From DTKD01 sp964494345 (lineage in GTDB: Bacteria > Armatimonadota > UBA5829), in contig CAZBSI010000004.1 in NCBI GenBank assembly GCA_964494345.1, forward strand, positions 310,001 to 374,000: 64,000 nucleotides of DNA. Direction: 5' to 3'. Under the pieces are notes generated by a model, which ran no database searches, was not told where the DNA came from, and saw nothing but the letters and a program-made list of their open reading frames with translations. Below, piece after piece: positions 50,974 to 59,594 of the stretch. Within the stretch, counting starts at the first letter, position 1. Each line of letters starts with the position of its first letter. The translations under genes were made by a program, and so were the position numbers.

Positions 50974-53235
50974 TTACCAGGGCAGCGCCATTTGCGCCGG
51001 CTCGCTGGAATATAGCCGCCATACGACTGCTTCTATCGCCGATCTGGTAACCTGAAGTCGCCGGGTAACTTCTGCATCGGGGCGGCGGCGACTTGTCCTG
51101 ATTAAGGTTGTTATTTCACGCCCAAGATAGACCAACAAATCATGCACAACGTCGGATTTTTCCGGCCACCCCGCCAAACACGTTGATACGAAATTGGCAA
51201 GTTCCGGAAACTCGCCTACACGTAGTGATTCTCTCTCGAAGATATCAATACCTTTAGCCAGGTCACTTTCTCGCACCGAAGTTGGTGTGGTGAAATTAAC
51301 TCTGCGTATTGGCAGGGCGCGGATGTCTTCAATTTCGAGCTGTGGCTGATGCAGTTTGTAGCCGGTGACTGTGCAGCGGATATACTCATTCAACACATTT
51401 GAGTTCAAAAGACACAGCAGATAAAGCGGATCCATACCCGGTTCGGCAAGCTCGATAGCGTAAACGGATTGCGGGAAAACATAGCCGGTATGCCTTTTGG
51501 AGACGCGATCGAGGGCAGCTATGATTCGGGGTGCGCTTTTCTGGACCAGAATCTTAGTGCTGTGATATCGATGAATCGGCTTGCGCACCCAGGAGGAAGC
51601 AGCAGTGTTGCCTTCCCAGGTTATCTCATAAGGTTGGATGCTTTGGCCGCCGAGCAACACTTTTTGATCCCCGTTCTGGGCCATTATGGCGGCTTTTCCG
51701 ACCTCTTCGCCGCGGTAGATCGCTTTCACATTGAGCTTATGCAGTGGCACGAATGGCTCAGTATAGTTCGATAAAGCGATATCCGGGCCGTGGATGCGTT
51801 TGAGGATATTTGCAAAGTCGCCTTGTTCAAGTAAGTATAAGAATTCACATCGTTTTTGTGCAAGAACGGTCGATGTTCGGACGTCATGTGCCAATTCTGC
51901 AAAGGTTTCACAGGGTCTGGCGAAGAAGCTTTTGTGCTCTGCGATTCTGTCTATCCTGGCAGCCGAAAAGGTCATCGCGCAGGCAGGGACGTTTCGACAG
52001 ACCGGCACCACATTGGCCACCACAGCATCCGGAAATGCGCCGGAAATATGCAACAATGAAATCAGCGACCATTCGGTTATCAGCCTGCGCCTCACCTCGG
52101 CGGCGTTTTCTCGCACGAGCATGGGATCAGGCAATACCATAGAAAAATAACCGCCGCTGCGTACGAGTTTTTTGTCCATAACTTCGGTGACGAACATCAG
52201 ATAAGAATCAGATTGACCGATCGCACGCCTGGCAGGCAGGCCGTTTTTGGAGGCTATATATGGCGGATTGCCGATTACCGCATCAAATCCGCCTGAATCG
52301 AGCACGTCTCCGAAAGCCGCATTCCAATCCAGGCCGGCGTTTTTCTCATCTTCAAGAGTATCTGCGCAGAGGAGGTGGTTGTTCAGCGAGTCGATAATGC
52401 CTTCTGCGAAACCTGAACATACCCACACACTAAAACGAGCAATATCGACCGCGCAAGGATCATTATCGACGCCGAAGACGCACTCGGCTGCGATTTTTGC
52501 ACGAGTAGCTGAGCCTGCACTTTCGCTCAGAGATTCGACGACAGACCCAAGAAAATCGCCGCTGCCCATAGAAGGGTCCAATACCCTGAGCGGTTCACCT
52601 GAATCGCCAAGCAGCCCGCCGCGCGATTCGAGCAAGGGCCGCAGGACACATCCGGTGATGTAGTGTATCAGGCTCGGCGGTGTGAAATAGGTGCCGCTTT
52701 TCTTACGGCCGGAGTGGCTGCTAATCAGATCAAGAGTAGTCTCGTCGACCTTGAACGTGAGCAGATCCTGGTAGATTCGACCCAGCCACGTAAGGGGCAT
52801 AGTCTCGAAGAATATTGGCTCGACAGGGCTGTTGTTTGAGTGCAGCAGCAAATGAATCGCGCTGGTGAGGGTTTCAGTATCTAATGTTGCATTATCCAAT
52901 GGCCGGAATATATTCAGCGTGGTCATGCGATACGCTTCGCCGCACGCGTCGTGGTATTTGATATTATCCGGCTGATCGAGTAGCGTATTTGACGCTTTGC
53001 GCAGTGAATTGGCGGCAAGATGCAGATCAGGGATTCTGTGGGCGGCCAGAAGCGTCGCCAGCAGTTGTATGACATATTTCAGAGCAGCGCTGCAGGCGAC
53101 TTCAGGGCCGACCTCGTCACGGATTCTTTTGTAAATCTCCTCGAAGCAAGCCCTGCATCCCTCGGTGAGCGACTCGATGGAGCCAGCAGGACGCATTCCG
53201 AGCTGCCTACGCACCAGCTTCACCCATCCATGCAA
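50974..53235 (-). CDS. N6-adenine DNA methyltransferase (Eco57I/TaqI-like)
   Basis: 753 residues. Motif I is VLDPSMGSGDFLGSVV near residue 215, motif X-like KKSGTYFTPPSLIHYI precedes it, and the catalytic NPPY occurs in DAVIGNPPYIASKNG. The C-terminal half contains a TaqI-type specificity region (YVFPQSVYAIEL, LYLLCLLNSNVLNEYIRCTVTGY). The first 190 residues are helical and unassigned; no PD-ExK motif was recognised, so an orphan methylase is more likely than a type IIG enzyme. The 5' end overlaps an amidohydrolase gene by 29 bases; ATG 53196 is an alternative start that would remove the overlap. Confidence 0.85.
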   Translation of the reverse strand: MHGWVKLVRRQLGMRPAGSIESLTEGCRACFEEIYKRIRDEVGPEVACSAALKYVIQLLATLLAAHRIPDLHLAANSLRKASNTLLDQPDNIKYHDACGEAYRMTTLNIFRPLDNATLDTETLTSAIHLLLHSNNSPVEPIFFETMPLTWLGRIYQDLLTFKVDETTLDLISSHSGRKKSGTYFTPPSLIHYITGCVLRPLLESRGGLLGDSGEPLRVLDPSMGSGDFLGSVVESLSESAGSATRAKIAAECVFGVDNDPCAVDIARFSVWVCSGFAEGIIDSLNNHLLCADTLEDEKNAGLDWNAAFGDVLDSGGFDAVIGNPPYIASKNGLPARRAIGQSDSYLMFVTEVMDKKLVRSGGYFSMVLPDPMLVRENAAEVRRRLITEWSLISLLHISGAFPDAVVANVVPVCRNVPACAMTFSAARIDRIAEHKSFFARPCETFAELAHDVRTSTVLAQKRCEFLYLLEQGDFANILKRIHGPDIALSNYTEPFVPLHKLNVKAIYRGEEVGKAAIMAQNGDQKVLLGGQSIQPYEITWEGNTAASSWVRKPIHRYHSTKILVQKSAPRIIAALDRVSKRHTGYVFPQSVYAIELAEPGMDPLYLLCLLNSNVLNEYIRCTVTGYKLHQPQLEIEDIRALPIRRVNFTTPTSVRESDLAKGIDIFERESLRVGEFPELANFVSTCLAGWPEKSDVVHDLLVYLGREITTLIRTSRRRPDAEVTRRLQVTRSAIEAVVWRLYSSEPAQMALPW

Positions 53236-53962
53236 GCAATTTCTCTAAATTGCCACCCGCTATGGCCTGCTTGTCGACGTCACTGATATCAGCGTAGGTG
53301 ACGCCCGAGACCGCCGCGCCTGGTTCAAAATTGGGCACATCCGTCCCGAAGATCAGCCGTCTGCTGCCAAAGCGTTCACATACCGCCTCAACCCCGCCGT
53401 TTGCGACGTAGTTTGAGGTGTCCACGTAAAGGTGCTCATAGCGCTCCATCAAAGGGTAGATAAACCTGTCGGACCTGTACGCCGGTCGGAGGATTATCAG
53501 CCGAAGCTGCGGGAAATCAGCCAGCGCCGCCGCGATATGATGGAAGTTGGTGTGAGCAGCCTCAACCAGCACCGGAACCGCATTTGCCTCAAGCGCTTCG
53601 AAGAGCGGCCCGATGCACCACGGCTGGATGCTATAGGAGTGCAGGCTGGGGAATAATCGCACGGCCCCTACCCCATTTGCCCGCATATCTGAAATAAATT
53701 GCTCAGGGCTGCCGAGCTCCAGAGTAGACGAAGGCAGACCAACCCAGCACGGCACAAATGGATAGCCCTTAATATCCTCAAACAATTGCGGATTGCCTTC
53801 GATGGGATGATGTTCTTTGGCTGCCGCCGAGTAGACTAAAGCGCGGTTTATTCCCATAGGCTTGAGGCGATCAAGAACCTCACGAGCCGTGATCGGCGCG
53901 CCCTCTTTGGGCACACCGGGTCGTCCTATCTGGCAATTGCAGTCGAAAAAGTCGAGTTTCAT
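53207..53962 (-). CDS. amidohydrolase-family TIM-barrel protein
   Basis: 251 residues. LDFFDCNCQIGRPG corresponds to the first strand, where amidohydrolases usually have DxHxH; here both His are absent. Later parts are family-like: VPVLVEAAHTNFHHIAAAL, HLYVDTSNYVANGGVEAVCERFG and RLIFGTDVPNFEPG. It may be a divergent metal-poor member or may bind metal differently. GAGG lies five bases before the ATG. It heads the run of genes down to the FAH-family gene. Confidence 0.78.
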   Translation of the reverse strand: MKLDFFDCNCQIGRPGVPKEGAPITAREVLDRLKPMGINRALVYSAAAKEHHPIEGNPQLFEDIKGYPFVPCWVGLPSSTLELGSPEQFISDMRANGVGAVRLFPSLHSYSIQPWCIGPLFEALEANAVPVLVEAAHTNFHHIAAALADFPQLRLIILRPAYRSDRFIYPLMERYEHLYVDTSNYVANGGVEAVCERFGSRRLIFGTDVPNFEPGAAVSGVTYADISDVDKQAIAGGNLEKLLAWMGEAGA

Positions 53963-54026
53963 TATGCCTCACTCACCTGCGGTTGATGGAGGGGAGGTCT
54001 ACTCTGGCCTCCCCTCGCTTATTATA

Positions 54027-55259
54027 TTAGCCCTTGAGTTCGTCGATGTTTTCCATTACTTTTTCGAACGCATCGGCGATTTCATCGATTCGCTTGCGAT
54101 CCGCCAGCATCATAGTCTGAAACAACCAAATGGATTCATGGTCGCTCAATCTCTCGCAATTCGGCAAATTCAAGCTGGAGTAGTTTTGCGTCTTTCCATA
54201 GAACCGGCAGCCCAGCGGACATTCGTCCGGGGAGAGTTCAAACATGCCCGCTCGATAAAGCGGCAGATACCCCAACGACGACGGCACGCCTTCGGCGTTG
54301 AGCGCTTCGAGTATTTTATCTCTATGAACGCCGGTTTTCTCGGCGGCAGTGTAACGCACCGGGAAGATGTGATATGCGTGAGAAGTGACTCGCTCGTCGC
54401 GCTTCTGCGGCACAAACCCGTCGATCTTGCTGATTCGCTCCGCCAGATGCAACCCGTTCTCGTTGCGCAGTTTGGTTTCAGCATCGAGCTTTTTGAACTG
54501 ATTGAGCAAAATCGCCGCCTGGAACTCGGTCATTCTATAGTTGCAGCCGAGCACCAGATGCTCATACCACGCGCCGCCTTTAACGCGACCGACGTTGTGA
54601 ATCGACCAGGCGATGTCCGCGATCTTCTCATCACAAGTAATTACGATTCCGCCTTCGCCGGAGGTCAGGTTTTTGCTGGCCTGGAAGCTGAAAGAACCCA
54701 TATCGCCGATTGAGCCGACGCCCTGGCCTTTCCAGCTTGCTCCGTGTGCCTGGGCTGCGTCCTCTATGACCTTAAGATCATGCTTGCGCGCGATCTCCAT
54801 AATGGCGTCCATATCAGCAGGCATACCGCCGATGTGTACCGCCATAATAGCCTTGGTTTTGTCGGTTATCGCGGCTTCTATTTGTTTGGGGTCGATATTA
54901 AAAGTTTCCAGATCGACATCAACAAATACGGGGATAGCATTAGCCTGCACAATCGCGCTTGCGGAAGCGATGAAAGTGTAAGGAGTAACAATAACTTCAT
55001 CGCCTGCCTTAACTCCCACAGCCTGCAGTGCAACTAACAGGGAGATCGTTCCGTTAGGGACGCATACGCCGTATTTGGCCCCCTGATATTCGGCAAACGT
55101 GCGCTCAAACTCCGGGACTTTGGTGCCGCCGACGCTCCACCACTGCCCACTGCGAACAACGTCCACCACAGCCTGGCAATCAGACTCATCCCAAATCGGC
55201 CAACCAGGAAACCCACCTGTAACAGCCTTGCTACCGCCATTGATAGCCAGCTTACCCAT
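54027..55259 (-). CDS. DegT/DnrJ/EryC1/StrS family aminotransferase
   Basis: 410 residues. The start at 55259 has GGAGGA six bases upstream; an 80-codon upstream extension is not protein-like. NGGSKAVTGGFPGWPIWDE, GVCVPNGTISLLVALQA, VIVTPYTFIASASAI, VIEDAAQAHGASWKG and FSFQASKNLTSGEGGIVIT (PLP lysine) are the family motifs. Such enzymes make amino sugars or scyllo-inosamine-type compounds. Its neighbour at 56141, an oxidoreductase of the Gfo/Idh/MocA group, is the usual partner, which suggests amino-sugar or inositol metabolism. Confidence 0.93.
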   Translation of the reverse strand: MGKLAINGGSKAVTGGFPGWPIWDESDCQAVVDVVRSGQWWSVGGTKVPEFERTFAEYQGAKYGVCVPNGTISLLVALQAVGVKAGDEVIVTPYTFIASASAIVQANAIPVFVDVDLETFNIDPKQIEAAITDKTKAIMAVHIGGMPADMDAIMEIARKHDLKVIEDAAQAHGASWKGQGVGSIGDMGSFSFQASKNLTSGEGGIVITCDEKIADIAWSIHNVGRVKGGAWYEHLVLGCNYRMTEFQAAILLNQFKKLDAETKLRNENGLHLAERISKIDGFVPQKRDERVTSHAYHIFPVRYTAAEKTGVHRDKILEALNAEGVPSSLGYLPLYRAGMFELSPDECPLGCRFYGKTQNYSSLNLPNCERLSDHESIWLFQTMMLADRKRIDEIADAFEKVMENIDELKG

Positions 55260-55672
55260 TATCTTCCTCCAGATATAATGATCAATCACAAATCCAACGA
55301 GGTCAAACCTCATCTGAAAACCCCTTATACCTCCACCCACACCCTTCCTTCCGCCGACAGTAAAGAAGTTCTGCAATCTGGTAATGTCTACAGCAATCGA
55401 TATGTGAAAGTGGCGGCATAACGTATATGACAATGATTGACGCGCTCGGAGATGCCAATGAAATCTGATTTGCCGGGCTGCCGAATGTGAAGTTGTCATT
55501 GATCAGGGGCTGTTGATAACGAGGGATCCTCACGGTGACACCGATAGGCCTCGCAAAGCGGACTCTGATCCAGGACAATATCTTTTTGGTGGCCCCGGCA
55601 TCCAAAGCAGCCCGAGCGTTGCAGTGCAGTCGAGTATAAAACGCTGCTCTATCACGGAGGAGGCCGGAAGCC
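55260..55672. other. 413-base divergent intergenic region
   Basis: Between the DegT gene (minus) and the small gene at 55673 (plus). A 150-codon minus-strand frame crosses it but has no ribosome site and continues across the small gene, so I do not call it. TATAAA at about 55637 could be part of a promoter for the small gene. Nothing else is recognised. Confidence 0.5.
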
Positions 55673-55867
55673 ATGGTTATCGCTGAAGCAAAGAAATATC
55701 TGGGAAGACACTGCGCGGTTACTTTCCGCGACCGACGCGGGGATGAGATCACCAAAACCCTGCATCTTCAAGACGTTCAATTTGTACCCCTTTACGGGCC
55801 GTATTTAATAGGTGACATCGAAGACGTCAGCCTCGACCGAGTCACCAGTATCAGTTCACTAGAGTAA
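55673..55867 (+). CDS. small conserved-looking protein
   Basis: 64 residues: MVIAEAKKYLGRHCAVTFRD, then a region with LHLQDVQFVPLYGPYLIGD and a final DVSLDRVTSISSLE. The alternation of short hydrophobic strands with a Gly-rich turn suggests a small beta-barrel (SH3- or Sm-like), but I recognise no named family. A good GGAGGAGG site lies 12-13 bases upstream of the ATG, and a strong hairpin follows 26 bases after the stop, so it is probably a real, separately transcribed gene. Confidence 0.55.
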   Translation: MVIAEAKKYLGRHCAVTFRDRRGDEITKTLHLQDVQFVPLYGPYLIGDIEDVSLDRVTSISSLE

Positions 55868-55892
55868 ACCCAAACCCACCCTCCCGTCCCAA

Positions 55893-55945
55893 CAGGTAGC
55901 GGGTCTCATTTTCGCAATCTGCGCGAAACAGAGACCCGCTATCTG
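55893..55945. other. long near-perfect inverted repeat
   Basis: A 15-base-pair outer stem (CAGGTAGCGGGTCTC with GAGACCCGCTATCTG, one G-T pair) encloses a second stem TTTCGC/GCGAAA. There is no T-run on either strand, so it is not a standard terminator; it may stabilise the small gene's mRNA or be a mobile or regulatory palindrome. Confidence 0.7.
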
Positions 55946-56140
55946 CTTAATTCAGGTCTAATTACGAGTTTTTTTGCGTAATGCAGGAAAATAGAGGCGG
56001 CCAGTTAAAATTATAGATGGGAGACGGGCTGATAATTGTCGGCTCGTGCGAAGTATTTCGCGAACTTGTGGGTAACAGTCAAAGACATATTTTGAAATAC
56101 ACGACTGTTGCTGCCAGGTGACACTGAAAGGGGCAGACAA

Positions 56141-57166
56141 TTGGATAAAGTCAGGTTTGGCATTATCGGCTGCGGAGTTATTGCGCCGTGGCATGCGCGA
56201 GGAGTAACGAACACACCAGAGGCGGAGCTTGTGGCGGTGTGCGACGTAATTGAAGAGCGAGCTCAGAAGCTATCCGCCGACTTCGGTGGCCCGGCGGTGT
56301 ATACGGACCATGTAAAGATGCTGGAAGAGGCCGGGGTGGATGCGGTGTGCGTGTGCGTGCCGAGTGGGTTGCACGGCCCAGTGACTATCGACGCGGCAAA
56401 GTATGGCAAACACGTAATGTGCGAAAAGCCGGTCGAGATCACCCTGCCCAAAATCGACGCGATGATCGACGCCTGCAAACAAGCCAATGTTAAGCTGGGA
56501 GTTATCTTCCAGAGGCGCACGGCTCCGATGTGGAGCAAGATTAAAAAGGCCGTGGAGAGCGGGCTGTTGGGCAAGATGGTGCTCGGAGACGCGTATCTGA
56601 AGTACTATCGATCTCAGGATTATTATAACAGCGGCGAATGGCGAGGCACCTGGGAGCTTGACGGCGGCGGGGCGCTGATGAATCAGGGTGTGCACTGCAT
56701 CGACCTGCAGAGGTGGATAATGGGCCCTGTGGATACGGTCTATGCTCAGGCCGATCATTTGGTGAGAGATATCGAAGTTGAGGACACGTGCTGTGCGGTG
56801 ATGAAGTTTAAGAGCGGCGCGTTTGGGGTGCTGCAGGGGACGACTTCGGTGGTGGGAATGAACCACAAACTGGAGTTCCACGGAGACCAGGGCACTATTT
56901 GTGTGGATGGTGAGACTATTACTAAGTGGAAGGTGCCTGGGCAGGACGAGGAGCCGAAAGACGACGATGATACCATCGGATCGGCGGCGTCGGATCCGAA
57001 AGCCATCTCGACAGAGGGGCATGCTATTCAAATCAGAGACCTTTGCAAGGCTATAATAGAGGACAGGGAACCGATGGTCGGCGGTGAGGAAGCTCGCAAG
57101 GCGGTCGAAGTGATATTGGCCATCTACGAGTCTGCACGAACCGGCCAGCCTGTCAAAATGGGTTAA
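56141..57166 (+). CDS. Gfo/Idh/MocA family oxidoreductase
   Basis: 341 residues. FGIIGCGVIAPWHARGV is the NAD(P)-binding loop, AVCVCVPSGLHGP and HVMCEKPVEITL (the EKP catalytic Lys) follow, then GGGALMNQGVHCIDLQRWIMG with the catalytic His and Asp. It oxidises a sugar, inositol or related polyol. TTG 56141 is chosen because AAAGGGG lies about eight bases upstream. The gene is on the strand opposite the DegT aminotransferase. Confidence 0.9.
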   Translation: MDKVRFGIIGCGVIAPWHARGVTNTPEAELVAVCDVIEERAQKLSADFGGPAVYTDHVKMLEEAGVDAVCVCVPSGLHGPVTIDAAKYGKHVMCEKPVEITLPKIDAMIDACKQANVKLGVIFQRRTAPMWSKIKKAVESGLLGKMVLGDAYLKYYRSQDYYNSGEWRGTWELDGGGALMNQGVHCIDLQRWIMGPVDTVYAQADHLVRDIEVEDTCCAVMKFKSGAFGVLQGTTSVVGMNHKLEFHGDQGTICVDGETITKWKVPGQDEEPKDDDDTIGSAASDPKAISTEGHAIQIRDLCKAIIEDREPMVGGEEARKAVEVILAIYESARTGQPVKMG

Positions 57167-57172
57167 ATATAG

Positions 57173-57958
57173 TTGGGTACGACACATCAGTCTGATAGGG
57201 ATAAAGGGCTCGGGAGACTCTCGAGCCTGATGAAACAGGCCGAATCGCTAGCTGAAGAAGGTCTGTTCGAGGAGGCGATCGCCCATACGAAGAAGGCGAT
57301 CGCGATATATCCGCACGAGCCGAAGTGCTGTATCCAGTTAGCTAAGTTTTATCACGCTCAGAATAAAATGGGGCCGGCGATTGAAGCTATAAAGGCTGCC
57401 GTCGGCCTTGACCCCAATAACTCGATGAACCAGGAACATCTGCTGAAGGCGCTGCTGCAATTGGAGCGGTATGACGAGGTGATTAAACACGCCCGTGAGA
57501 TGCTGCTGACATTTCCACGGAGTCTGTTGGCGAGGGATGCTCTGGGCACGGCGTATTTGCAGACCGGAAAACTCGACTGCGCTTTGGGGGTGGTCGAGGA
57601 GTTGATTGCACTTGCTCCCCGCGAAGCATCACATTATTTCAAAAAGGGTGTCCTTTTACAGCAGAAAGGCAAGATCAGAGAGGCGATGCGGTCCTTTATG
57701 ATGTCGCTGGAGCTGGATCCGGGCGGGGAACTGGCGGATAATGCTCGTGAAGCGATCGCGTCGCTGGACAGCTTTCAGTTGAAGCGGATATTGGGCATAG
57801 CCTCTGAGGATGTGGTGTTTCGAGTCAAACTGATGCGCAACCCGGCTTCTGCAACGAGGGAGCGGGGGTTTGCTCTCAGCCCTCACGGCATTGCCGCTCT
57901 ACGGCAATTCGACTACAGTTGGCTGCCTGCTGAAAACAACAATAATTCATACCATTGA
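57173..57958 (+). CDS. tetratricopeptide-repeat protein
   Basis: 261 residues with about five TPR units between residues 15 and 205: LAEEGLFEEAIAHTKKAI, LAKFYHAQNKMGPAIEAIK, LLKALLQLERYDEVIKHAR, LGTAYLQTGKLDCALGVVEE, KGVLLQQKGKIREAMRSFMM. No signal peptide or membrane helix. A cytoplasmic protein-interaction module. The start is probably TTG 57173, six bases after the oxidoreductase stop; ATG at codon 20 is an alternative. Confidence 0.8.
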   Translation: MGTTHQSDRDKGLGRLSSLMKQAESLAEEGLFEEAIAHTKKAIAIYPHEPKCCIQLAKFYHAQNKMGPAIEAIKAAVGLDPNNSMNQEHLLKALLQLERYDEVIKHAREMLLTFPRSLLARDALGTAYLQTGKLDCALGVVEELIALAPREASHYFKKGVLLQQKGKIREAMRSFMMSLELDPGGELADNAREAIASLDSFQLKRILGIASEDVVFRVKLMRNPASATRERGFALSPHGIAALRQFDYSWLPAENNNNSYH

Positions 57959-57976
57959 TCGGTTTACCGCCGATTG

Positions 57977-59401
57977 TTATGCCCTCATCACGGCCTTCAC
58001 CAGTATCGTAACGCTCAGCACCCCTATCAAAAATATCAACACAAAGACGGCCGTGAAGATTAGCATCCCTCTTTTGATTCGGTCATCGGTATTGGCGACC
58101 ACCCGGACTACGTCGATCATTTTGCCGGCTTTAACGTAGTCGTGGATAAGCTGATTCCGGTTCCAGAATGTGGGATCAAGCCGCATGGCAATTTTCATCT
58201 GCTGTGCGGCTTTTTCGTAATCCTGTTTCGCCCTGAAGATCGATTCGGACAGGACGTAACATTCGCTGCGGTCGGGCCATCTTTGCAAGGCGGGCTGCAG
58301 ATAATCGGAGGCTTGATCCATATCCTCAAGTTCTATATAAGTCGACACGAGCCGCATACGAAGCCGAAATGAGTCCGGGTTTATACGCAGGGCTTTGGAA
58401 TATTCTCCGGCGGCGGCTTCGTAGTTCCCCGCTCCGGTAAACGCCCGGCCTGCGCAGTAGAGCATATAGGCGCTATTGGGGTGCCTGGCGGATAATGCTG
58501 AGAAATAGGAGATCATTTTGTCTCTGTTGTTTCTGATGTCCCGAATATTCTCCAGGTCGCTGCGCCACGCCTTATCCGTCAATCGCCATACAAAACGGCC
58601 GTCGGCAGCTATGGTATACGACGGTGCAGGTGGCGTGGGGTTGTCCTTGTCCTCGTTTGATGGCCTCGACCATACCATCCTCCCCAGGCCGCGCTGGCGA
58701 GTATAAGGAACAGATCGCATCCACCTGGAAACTGCATCGTTGGTGATGGGCAGATTCCGCGCTTCGGAGACAATAGATGAGGCCTTGTTGATGTTGGATT
58801 GATCGGTCTCGCAGCCAATGCTGAGACGAAGGGCCTCGTCCATCAATGTCATGGCTTTGGCAGGCACACGGCCACGTATTTCACCGGCGCCCGGCCAGCG
58901 AATCGCCAGTTCGGAGGATATCCACTCGGCAGCATCGCTTGCGGCTGATGGGATTGCAGAGATATCTGATTGAAACACCTTTTGCGCGCGGAATTTGTTG
59001 ACTTCGGCGGAGTATATCATCAATCTGAAGCGCACTTCGGTTGAATCGGAATGTTCTACTGCGCCTCTTACCAGATAAGTGACCCCACTTTTGCCGGCCA
59101 GATGGGAGTTGCCGACGATATCTGAGAGGCGGGATGGCATTTTGAGTCTATCGAGTTGTATGCAATCGACTATAGCACCTGTGTCGACAACCCCGGCGTT
59201 CGAGGCTCTGCTCAGCGCCCAACAGGTAAGCTCCGGTATGACGTGCGTATATGTGCCGACTTTGCCCTCGAGCGGCAGAAAACCGACCATCGTTCTATCG
59301 GCCAGGCACGACGCAGCGCCGAGCAACAGCAAACTCAGGGCGACCAGGATTGCTCTTGTGATTCTGACGTTAGATTTGCCTGCTTGCCACATTGTTCTCA
59401 T
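57977..59401 (-). CDS. exported TPR protein with C-terminal membrane anchor
   Basis: 474 residues. An N-terminal signal (ILVALSLLLLGAASCLA) is followed by a region of about 160 residues resembling CsgG/TolB-like N-terminal domains (VGFLPLEGKVGTYTHVIPEL, GVTYLVRGAVEHSDSTEVRF). TPRs lie at about 300-420 (YCAGRAFTGAGNYEAAAGEY, RLVSTYIELEDMDQASDYL) and a membrane helix at 445-467 (MLIFTAVFVLIFLIGVLSVTI). Probably faces the periplasm. Convergent with the other TPR gene; the two stops are 18 bases apart. Confidence 0.7.
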   Translation of the reverse strand: MRTMWQAGKSNVRITRAILVALSLLLLGAASCLADRTMVGFLPLEGKVGTYTHVIPELTCWALSRASNAGVVDTGAIVDCIQLDRLKMPSRLSDIVGNSHLAGKSGVTYLVRGAVEHSDSTEVRFRLMIYSAEVNKFRAQKVFQSDISAIPSAASDAAEWISSELAIRWPGAGEIRGRVPAKAMTLMDEALRLSIGCETDQSNINKASSIVSEARNLPITNDAVSRWMRSVPYTRQRGLGRMVWSRPSNEDKDNPTPPAPSYTIAADGRFVWRLTDKAWRSDLENIRDIRNNRDKMISYFSALSARHPNSAYMLYCAGRAFTGAGNYEAAAGEYSKALRINPDSFRLRMRLVSTYIELEDMDQASDYLQPALQRWPDRSECYVLSESIFRAKQDYEKAAQQMKIAMRLDPTFWNRNQLIHDYVKAGKMIDVVRVVANTDDRIKRGMLIFTAVFVLIFLIGVLSVTILVKAVMRA

Positions 59402-59452
59402 TATTTGGAAGACGATTAGTGGTCGATGGGTGTTCCCTGCATGAGGGAAAGG

Positions 59453-59490
59453 GAAAAAGCAGACTTCTCGCTGCGCTCGAAGTGACGGGT
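59453..59490. repeat. dispersed intergenic repeat copy
   Basis: AAAAAGCAGACTTCTCGC then TGCGCTCGAAGTGACGGG, a member of the family at 33446, 42104 and 63922 with two substitutions. It lies between the anchored TPR gene and the transporter operon. Confidence 0.8.
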
Positions 59491-59579
59491 TGGATTATTG
59501 ATGAGTGATCCTGAATTTCGCGCAGGAAGACGCGGTTTGGAAGGTGGGCTATTGCTTCCTTTTAGATGAATAGGTATCG

Positions 59580-59585
59580 TATAAT
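59580..59585 (+). promoter_or_regulatory. -10 element next to the transporter start codon
   Basis: A perfect TATAAT ends nine bases before ATG 59595; TTCCTT 18 bases upstream is a weak -35. Transcription would start about three bases before the ATG, so the message is nearly leaderless. Confidence 0.45.
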
Positions 59586-59594
59586 AGCTGAGCA

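Noticed and set aside
55303..55755. 150-codon minus-strand open frame between the DegT gene and the oxidoreductase
   Set aside because: No ribosome site, composition rich in Arg/Ser/Cys without motifs, and it overlaps the better supported small gene at 55673.
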